A stretch of DNA of 64,000 nucleotides from Notospermus geniculatus. Lineage: Eukaryota; Nemertea; Pilidiophora; Heteronemertea; Lineidae. The DNA lies in contig NMRB01000902.1 of assembly GCA_002633025.1 (NCBI GenBank), positions 18,497 through 82,496 of the forward strand, in the 5' to 3' direction. A program made the translations under genes and the position numbers. How positions within the stretch are numbered: position 1 is the stretch's first letter; each line of letters begins with the position of its first letter. The notes beneath the pieces were generated by a model. That model was not told the origin of the DNA, did no database searches, and worked only from the letters and a program-made list of their open reading frames with translations. Of the stretch, positions 57,911 to 64,000 are shown in pieces.

Positions 57911-58150
57911 GACCTAGTCTTCGGTCGAATTGCGATTTAGCATTCATTTATTTTTTATCGAGGAACTGCAGGATCTTGTTCAGTTAGAGGACTAAATGTT
58001 TGGATGAATTTTATAACTGTGGCTTTTGCTACTTCTTGAAAAAATTAAAACGGGGTGATTGAATTTTCTCATCCAGTGGGATGTTTTGCTTCTTTTTCAT
58101 GGGCCAAGGAGACACAGTCCCTGGTTTTGTTAGAAATGAAATGTACGTAC
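57911..58150. other. Intron 1 sequence next to exon 1
   Basis: The minus-strand frame stays open past the donor to a stop at 58029-58031 (reading-through text TYISFLTKPGT), but no domain is seen. Treated as intron because GTACGT at 58145-58150 fits the phase needed. Confidence 0.5.
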
Positions 58151-58529
58151 CACCTCTTATTGGCCAATTAAGTATGGCGGCATCTCCCGAGCTGTCATCA
58201 TCATGTTCCCCAAGCATCTTGCCATCATCTTTCTCCGTTTCCTCCTCCCTCCTCAGGACCGTCGTCTCCGATCGAGTACACGTTAAATCCCTCGACAAAA
58301 GACTCGCTATCATGAAGGTTTTGGCCTTGAGGCCGTCTCGGTCGCAGTCAACCGCGGTCACGGTGACGTGATCTTTGTCCTGTCCGTCGTCGTCGGAACT
58401 TGTCCGGTTCATGTCGTCGGAGTAGGACGGTGAAGACGAGGCCCTGTCCGCCTCTGCGATGGCTTCCTCAGAATCTTTTGAATTCGTAAACTGTTCTTTC
58501 GACTTCGTCTCTTCAAAGCCAATATCCAT
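58151..58529 (-). CDS. NKL homeobox gene, coding exon 1 (N-terminus with eh1-like motif)
   Basis: First coding exon of the homeobox gene, 126 codons plus one base. The ATG at 58529 has a strong context (A at -3, G at +4). The protein begins MDIGFEETKSKEQF and is rich in Asp, Glu and Ser (SSDDDGQDKD around residues 44-53, DDDSSGD around 110-116). Residues 72-78 read FMIASLL, close to the eh1 motif (FxIxxIL) with which many NK-like homeoproteins bind Groucho/TLE corepressors. The exon is followed by GTACGT, giving a phase-1 end that fits the phase-1 start of the 36.5-kb exon: G plus AT makes Asp. A second GT three bases upstream is also in phase, so the product could differ by one residue. The link to the homeobox rests on strand, phase, the eh1-like motif and the acidic/Ser-rich style continuing into exon 2. 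A 21-kb intron separates them, so extra exons cannot be excluded. Confidence 0.72.
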
Positions 58530-58860
58530 GTTCAGGTCGTAAAAATATTCCGAAGCTCAAAATTTTTAAAAAATAAAATCTTGTTCAGGTACGACTCCAA
58601 TATTTGTGCGAAGAATTGGGACAAAATATTCTTATTTTGGATTATATGTGGAAGAGCAAATGCAGCATATTGGAGAAAAACCTCTTGCAAATCTGGCCCT
58701 TCTGGAAAGGCAGAGAGGGGCCGGCTTCAGTTCCCAGTGCCACTGAAATAATATACTGATACGGCGTCGTTTAGCAAAATATGATTTTACTGGTGTTCAC
58801 GTCTACTTTCTGTGCTTTTGATGACGTCACCAACGTTTTCAAGATGGCGCGCTGTAGGAC
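58530..58860 (-). promoter_or_regulatory. Candidate promoter/5' UTR of the homeobox gene
   Basis: This is the region upstream of the start codon. A full palindromic CRE (TGACGTCA, 58822-58829) lies about 295 bases upstream, followed within 12 bases by AAGATGGCGC (58841-58850), a core resembling YY1 sites near animal start sites. No convincing TATA box is seen. The transcription start and any non-coding first exon are not known, so the promoter call is inference from position and these two motifs. Confidence 0.35.
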
Positions 58861-59223
58861 AACCTCGTATCCAGGTGTCTGAACAAATCAGACAGTGTTT
58901 AACAATGCATGAAAATTTGTCCTTGGGGCGAAAATTCGATAAATCTGCATATTTTCATTTCTTTTGTACCAATATTTGCCCAGGCGATGAGACGCCTCGG
59001 GTGAATTTTCCCCGGTAGAGGATTATTTATGATGTACTTAGCAACATTGTCATTAGTCAAAGCCAAGTGGATAAGATAGATTCATCAGAATAGCAAAGAA
59101 AAAAGTGGATTGATTAAAGACAAAGGAGCTGATGTAACTGAGTATACATAATCAAATTAATTTAAGACTTGCAGACTCTTTTTGCCCTTGTTGGGGAATC
59201 CGAGATAAAGTGCAACATAGGCC
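58861..59223. other. Upstream of the homeobox gene; nothing recognised
   Basis: No coding pattern. No repeat assigned. Confidence 0.4.
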
Positions 59224-59745
59224 TACACTGGTGGACAGAAATATTAGGACAGTGGCCAATTTAAAGTTTGATGTAAGTTTCTGCCTGTTAACAATCAGAA
59301 GAAGATGAAATGTTTTGGCTTGAATAAAGTCTAGAACACATTTTTAGTCATGTTTTAACTTTCATTTCTGCACTTCCAATGTGGATTGTTGTTAATTTCA
59401 AGTGATTTATACACGTCTTGTTATGACGTATTAAAACCGGTCAGACATGTTACATGTACATGTAACACAAGTGTATCATCAGAAAAATGAAGAAAAAACG
59501 AAAAAAAACCCGAGTATTTGCTTGTAAATGCCTGAACAAGGGCGAGAATTGTGCCTTATTGTCATTAACCTCATTGCATAATTGCCACTGATTATGTAAT
59601 TCACTGAAATTGTAGCAAGGGGAAAGAAGGACCCTTTTCCCACAATATATGAACACAAGTTGAGTTCATTACATTCATTAACAGGCAGAAACTTACATCA
59701 AACTTCAAATTGGCCACTGTCCTAATATTTCTGTCCACCAGTGTA
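59224..59745. mobile_element. Tc1-like non-autonomous element, copy 2
   Basis: TACACTGGTGGACAGAAATA to TTTCTGTCCACCAGTGTA. The interior is the reverse complement of the 27548 copy and has a single TTTATTCAAGCC-type unit, so the duplication seen there is not ancestral here. Confidence 0.82.
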
Positions 59746-60843
59746 TTCAATTGAAATATTCTGATAATATGATAATGATGGCATTGATAATATCAACATA
59801 TTGGTAAGAATATCTGCCTCTTCGTCAGAAACGTCATTTGCCTGCCTGCGTCATGTTCGCCATCCGTGCCCATATCTCTTTATGCACCGGTCAATGGCTG
59901 GTATTCATAAAAGTTAGCAAATGCTTTTACTTAAGTTAAATTCACGCAAAATTCAAAAATTTCCCACTTCTTATTTTCCACTTTTATTTCTTACTCCCTT
60001 AGTCCTCCCATATCAATTACGTTCTGTCTCAATAGGCCTACATATATCTGCTTCCAATTTATCATTTGTACCAAATCTGTTTACGCCACAGCGATTACCT
60101 GTCCCCAAGTGCGAACGGTTTTAATAGGAGCAGTCAGCCGCGCATATTGCCAACAGATGGCAGCAAAGTTCTAGCGGACGAATGTACAGGAAAATCTACG
60201 TGATTGCTGCTCGATCAATAATGACTGGGTCCGCTATATGCATTGAATTGGGCCGTAGTGACACCTATTGGTCAACTCGCTGACAGCTCCTATTTAATCA
60301 GAGATCATGCAACGAAAATGGCAAATAATTGCCGAATGATGACAAGTTAAAAAAAATGCCGAGTTTGGAAAAACAGAAACCTGTTCGGCGAATACAAACT
60401 CACTGACATCACACCCCAGGATGCTTACCCTTGTATAGCTGTCGAATGTTCTCGAACTCACGAATTAGTCTTCTATTATCATCGAATTGAATGCCATTAA
60501 ATGCAACTATCGAACAAAATCCGGAAAATTATTTGCAGACAAAAAACAATTTGAATGGAGAATACCATCGCTTATTGGATCGCAATCATTTATTGTGTTC
60601 TACACATTAGGCAAACGATCAATTTCAAAGCGCTCTTTTTTTCTTTAATAAATTTTCGATGAAGTTTATTCTGAGTCAATGTAGGTATTTATGATCTAAT
60701 TTAGGCAACATTGAAATGCTACCGTTAGAAGGAACCCTCTCCACCGATATTTGCTATCACCATGATCACTAATGCCAATGATGATATTGGATGGACCAGA
60801 AAAAATGAGTACAAGTAGGCCTACACTCTTTTCTAGACACTGT
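59746..60843. other. No gene; one MITE end
   Basis: GGCTGGTATTCATAAAAGTT (59895-59914) repeats the arm of the 12131 hairpin, followed at 59959-59990 by text shared with the 55506 element. The rest is unclassified. Confidence 0.45.
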
Positions 60844-60875
60844 GGGCCGTATTCAGAAAGGGTGTTTAAGACTAA

Positions 60876-61030
60876 GGCCAAGCGCACATTTGCGGCAAAT
60901 CTCAATGCGGTAGGGGTGTTTTTTTAAAAAATCGACTGACCCGGCTGAATGACGAGTCGACAGCGTTGGGTCAGTCAACTTTAAAAACACCCTTACCGCA
61001 TTGAGTTTTGCCGCAAATGTGCGCTTGGCC
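60876..61030. mobile_element. Harbinger-like MITE
   Basis: GGCCAAGCGCACATTTGCGG and complement, TAA at 60873-60875 and 61031-61033. The arms continue with CTCAATGCGGTA and GTCGACTGACCC-type words. Confidence 0.82.
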
Positions 61031-61033
61031 TAA

Positions 61034-61514
61034 AGCCTAGTTTATACCTCGACGCAAACCCTTCGGCGTCCGACGCACGACCAAATCTGGACGCCGACTT
61101 CGCGGAATTGATTCACAGTCCAGCGTACTTTAGCGACGGCGACCCGTTAAGCATGGCGCACACGAGCGACTAAAATGGGGGCGACTACCGATGCGACTAC
61201 TAGGTCGCATGCGATAATTACCTTTGAGGTCGATCAGTGATGTCACCCGCGACATCACTGATCTCCCAGTAAAGCATTTGTCGCAAACGAGTTAAAAAAA
61301 ACTAAAAAAACTAAAAATATGTTCAGTCGCTCCTGTAGTCGCAAGGCTAGTCGCCTAGAAAAATCGCTCGTGTGCGCCATGCTTTATGAAACGACTCAAG
61401 TAATAACAGCCTCGCGATCGGACGCCGACCAAATCGTACGACGGGGTCGGCGTCGAACGCAAGAACGCGCGTCGGTCGCCGGCGATGGTCGTGCGTCGAA
61501 GTATAAACTAGGCT
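61034..61514. mobile_element. Harbinger-like MITE carrying a family K insert
   Basis: AGCCTAGTTTATACCTCGAC / GTCGAAGTATAAACTAGGCT. TAA at the left and TTA at the right. CGTCCGACGC words pair with GCGTCGG words. Split by the element at 61151-61382. Confidence 0.75.
61151..61382. mobile_element. TTAA-flanked MITE, family K copy 2
   Basis: GCATGGCGCACACGAGCGAC to GCTCGTGTGCGCCATGC. TTAA at 61147-61150, TTTA at 61383-61386. Compare 51535. Confidence 0.82.
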
Positions 61515-61587
61515 TTAGGCGCCTGTATACCTTCCGCGTAAATGCACGCATTTCCACCATGTATTTGACGAAGTTACACGCGTCTAA

Positions 61588-61771
61588 AGGCATGTTTCCA
61601 CTAGACCGGTTTCCGCTGCGGGTTGCAGCGCCGGGGCGGTTTTCACAGGCACTGGGATAATTGACACGCCATGTGTTGTTAAACCATTGAAGGATTATCC
61701 AAAACTCTGTGAAAAAAACCCGGCGCCGAAAACCACCCGCGCACGGAAACGCTCCAATGGAAAGCAGGCCT
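61588..61771. mobile_element. Harbinger-like MITE
   Basis: AGGCATGTTTCCACTAGACC and (inverted) AGGCCTGCTTTCCATTGGAG. TAA at 61585-61587 and 61772-61774. CGGCGCCGG-rich centre. Confidence 0.75.
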
Positions 61772-61796
61772 TAAACACCCCTTGTGAATTCGGCCC

Positions 61797-62024
61797 TTGT
61801 AACTTTAAATTATTTTTTTCTACATTCTGTAAGTTGCGACAAGCAGACGCTTGTCGCAACTCGAGGAAAAGGTTAACGGCCTTGCAGCACAACAGCTGAA
61901 ATGTACGTTGACACGGCGGGTGGACACCAGTGGAATAGTTGGGTAAACTGATGACCAATGATGATCACTTGCGACAAGCGTTTGTATTTGCTAGAGCGGC
62001 CCATCGCATGAGCCGACGCCGCCG
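61797..62024. other. Spacer with a short hairpin
   Basis: AAGTTGCGACAAGCAGACGC / TTGTCGCAACTCGAGG (61828-61868) is a short palindrome, and CTTGCGACAAGCG recurs at 61969-61981. Confidence 0.5.
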
Positions 62025-62027
62025 TAA

Positions 62028-62365
62028 AGGCCCGTTTATACAGAGCGCGACCGCGACTGCGACCGCGACCGCGGCACCGACCGCGGCAGCCGCATCGGAT
62101 TGATCAAATGTAAAATGAATGGGAACGTTACACAACGCGACCGCGGCCGCGACCAAAATTTTGGTCGCGCGGCATGCCGCAGAGATTGCCTCCAGAGCGA
62201 AATTTTTGAAAATGCCGCGCGACACTTTTTTTTGTAATGTGAACTTCAGTGTGGTCCTGGCATATTTCCAGGCGACCACGGCGTTTTCGTTTATACACAG
62301 AGGCTGCCGCGGTCGGTGCCGCGGTCGCGGTCGCAGTCGCGGTCGCGTTCTGTATAAACGGGCCT
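62028..62365. mobile_element. GC-rich Harbinger-like MITE
   Basis: AGGCCCGTTTATACAGAGCG and complement, TAA at 62025-62027 and 62366-62368. Arms are built of (GCGACC)n-like hexamers (62046-62080, 62325-62348), with an inner GCGGCCGC and AAAATTTTGG. Confidence 0.8.
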
Positions 62366-62513
62366 TAAGTGTTGACTGGCTGAAAAAAAACTAATGACAC
62401 AGGTCGCAATCAGGGTGGTCGCAATGATCCGTCGCATGACCGCAAAGTGGTCATGAGAAGGCGGATTCGCAAACGCCCGGATAGACCCACGACTAGGTTA
62501 CGAATTTCTAATA

Positions 62514-62641
62514 TAGAGTTTTCGCAAAACCCACGAAAGGTCAACGCAAAGGTCTATCCTTTCGTTCGGTGCTCTCTTCGTGGCATCGAAGAATGGTTTT
62601 GGTGTTCGCGTTGGCGTTTCGGGGGCTTTTCGAAAACTCTC
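62514..62641. mobile_element. Short MITE family H, copy 3
   Basis: TAGAGTTTTCGCAAAACCCA and complement at the right, with the loop GTTCGGTGCTCTCTTCGTGG as in the 36341 copy. It splits an older CGTTCGCAAACGCC element (62463-62692). Confidence 0.78.
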
Positions 62642-62707
62642 TACTATCTGTCGCGTATACCGAGTCGTTGGCCTAAACTGGGCGGTTACGAAATTTCACT
62701 TTTTTGG

Positions 62708-62832
62708 CCGGTGTAACATCTCCCAGTGTTCCCCATCTGTGAGTGTTCCCCTTCTATTGTCTGATGGAATAAGCGGCGACTGGACAATAGGGGACACACA
62801 GAGAAACATGCCGATCTGTATGATGCGGTGAG
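62708..62832. mobile_element. TIR family G, copy 4 (partial)
   Basis: CCGGTGTAACATCTCCCAGT, CTATTGTCTGATGGAATAAG and GACACACAGAGAAAC. The right terminus is missing. Confidence 0.65.
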
Positions 62833-62906
62833 CGGTTCGAAACTGCGGTGTAGGCGTTTAATAAACTCCGTGACGGCACTGGAGTAGTTTCGAGTGAATT
62901 GCGTTA

Positions 62907-63044
62907 GGCTGCTTTTCCACGAGACGTTTGCGGACGCGGTTTCGGTAGCGGGTGAAATAGCTAAAGGGAAATACGTTGGATCGATTTTTCCAGCCGCGCC
63001 CGCTTCCTATTCCGCGCCCGCAAACGCCTCGCGGAAAAGCAGCC
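62907..63044. mobile_element. Harbinger-like MITE, 138 bp
   Basis: GGCTGCTTTTCCACGAGACG and (inverted) GGCTGCTTTTCCGCGAGGCG. TTA at 62904-62906 and 63045-63047. Arms share GTTTGCGG. Confidence 0.82.
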
Positions 63045-63139
63045 TTATAGGTACGAAGCAGCGTCGATCGCTCAGTGCTCTGCGCACCGCAAAACTGTCC
63101 AAATGACGAGAAGTGTTCACAAGTCGGTGGGCTATCACA

Positions 63140-63359
63140 GAGGCGTAGCTAGCGGGGGCAAATGCCCCCAGAGCAAAAAGGGACAAAACAATTTCTTCCA
63201 CTAAAAGGTCATTTCCCCTCTTCAAACCAAGTTATTGTGGTGTCAGGTGGGGAAAATGCATCAGAGATAGTTTTCATTTTTTTCTGGGGGAGGGCCCCAG
63301 ATCCCCTCCGGCTTTCCCCTCCAGACTCAATCAATTTTTGCGCCCCCCCCCCCCCCACC
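63140..63359. other. Probable end of a hAT-like element before a gap
   Basis: CAGAGGCGTAGCTAGCGGGG is a common hAT-type terminus. Sequence runs on to a C-rich stretch and the assembly gap, so the element cannot be closed. Confidence 0.45.
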
Positions 63360-63382
63360 NNNNNNNNNNNNNNNNNNNNNNN
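63360..63382. other. Assembly gap (23 N)
   Basis: A run of N directly after a C homopolymer (63344-63356), which probably stopped sequencing. A single N also occurs at 4761. Confidence 0.99.
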
Positions 63383-63468
63383 CCCTGTATCAGACTCCTT
63401 TGGTTTGCCAGTTTCCCCGGTCAATATTTTCAACCTTCCTACAGCAGAGCTGATAGGGCTGGGGCAGC

Positions 63469-63578
63469 AGGGGCCTTATGCATAAAACATCTTAAGTGTA
63501 AAATTTCCCTCATCTTTTGTTTGGAACAATAGTTTAAGGGAAATTTTACACTTAAGATGTTTTATGCATACGACCCCT
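63469..63578. mobile_element. Near-perfect hairpin MITE, 110 bp
   Basis: GGGGCCTTATGCATAAAACA and complement, arms of about 42 bases around a 25-base loop. The GGGGCC end resembles the family F termini. Confidence 0.8.
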
Positions 63579-63582
63579 GGTC

Positions 63583-64000
63583 TCCAGTTCTAGGAAAAAA
63601 TTTTAATACCACCAACTTTTTGACAACATTACAAAATATTTTATTACTTTATAGCACACAATAGAAAACCTACATCACTTCACAAGAAGTCACAAGGATG
63701 GACGAAGTTATTGAGCATTGAACAAAGATCAGAGATTGCAGCGAGAGCATTCATGGCACCACGGACAACAACAGACCCTGTGATATATAACGATGCAAGG
63801 AAAAGGTAAGAGATACCTCCATTACAGACAACTCTGTACGAAGACACAGGTGTGATACAATCTACTGCCCCTGTCTTCCTGAATTCAGGGGTTTCAATTT
63901 CCAGGTAGAACTACCGTTAAACGGTAGCGCCCAAATTAGCTGCGCCCAAAATAGGCCTAAAAAATTTTTTTTTCAAAAATTTTTTTTGAAAAAACAATTT
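63583..64000. other. No feature recognised
   Basis: Nothing coding. The window ends in A/T runs (63958-64000). Confidence 0.4.

Larger units (their letters stand above)
36672..58150 (-). other. Intron 1 of the homeobox gene (about 21.5 kb)
   Basis: Bounded by GTACGT after exon 1 and CCTTATCGTTTCTAG before exon 2. It has no further recognisable exon. It holds tandem arrays (37.14-37.43, 39.23-39.60, 45.78-46.16, 46.40-47.36, 52.44-52.62, 56.87-57.91 kb), TIR elements, a 5'-truncated LINE in the same orientation as the gene, and SINE-like pieces. Nearly all its unusual structure is repeat-derived. Conserved enhancers cannot be told apart by eye. Confidence 0.65.
60844..61796. mobile_element. 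Nest of five TIR elements
   Basis: Outer ends GGGCCGTATTCAGAAAGGGT and (inverted) GGGCCGAATTCACAAGGGGT hold four other elements: 60876-61030, 61034-61514 (with 61151-61382 inside it) and 61588-61771. Elements 1, 4 and the family K copy have TAA, TAA and TTWA duplications. Once these are removed, the outer element is only about 130 bp. Confidence 0.8.

Noticed and set aside
58081-58371. 96-codon open frame on the plus strand
   Set aside because: Antisense shadow of homeobox exon 1.
61319-61660. 113-codon open frame on the plus strand
   Set aside because: Crosses the borders of three separate MITEs; Arg-rich text is a product of CG-rich arms.

Overview
The window looks like animal nuclear DNA, probably from a marine invertebrate. 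The evidence is an intron-split homeobox gene, tRNA- and 5S-derived SINE remnants, a LINE 3' end, very many short terminal-inverted-repeat (TIR) elements, and frequent ACATGTA and TAGGCCTA words. The word bias made me think of an echinoderm, hemichordate or amphioxus, but that is an impression and not a demonstration. Short N runs at 4761 and 63360-63382 show a draft assembly.

Only one gene can be supported. It is an NK-like (NKL/ANTP-class) homeobox gene on the minus strand, reading from 58529 down to 35039 in three coding exons: 58529-58151 (acidic N-terminus with an eh1-like repressor motif), 36671-36502 (homeodomain residues 1-44) and 35344-35039 (homeodomain residues 45-60 plus a C-terminal tail). 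Splice sites and phases agree and the product would be 284 residues. Intron 1 is about 21.5 kb. Intron 2 is 1.16 kb, and about two thirds of it is palindromic mobile elements.

Almost everything else is repeats. From 1 to 35 kb (downstream of the gene) lie foldback elements of 150-2300 bp, a broken mariner-type transposase (4.7-5.1 kb), a 40-bp tandem array (6.2 kb), a tRNA-SINE (22.4 kb), a 145-bp tandem array (24.7-25.2 kb) and a 0.6-kb near-perfect palindrome inside a 1.4-kb foldback (30.0-31.4 kb). From 36.7 to 58.1 kb (intron 1) lie four further tandem arrays, a chain of three TTAA-flanked elements (42.0-42.9 kb), a 5'-truncated LINE (53 kb), 5S- and tRNA-derived fragments, and nested foldbacks at 47.8-48.3 and 49.8-50.8 kb. 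From 58.5 to 64 kb (upstream of the gene) there is a candidate promoter with a CRE site, and then a nest of MITEs inside MITEs at 60.8-61.8 kb, with more to 63.6 kb.

Many of these elements carry visible target-site duplications (TWA, TTAA, TA, one of 9 bp) and can be sorted into families with two to six copies in the window. No working transposase was seen, so the TIR elements are read as non-autonomous. All family assignments come from reading termini by eye; no database search was possible.
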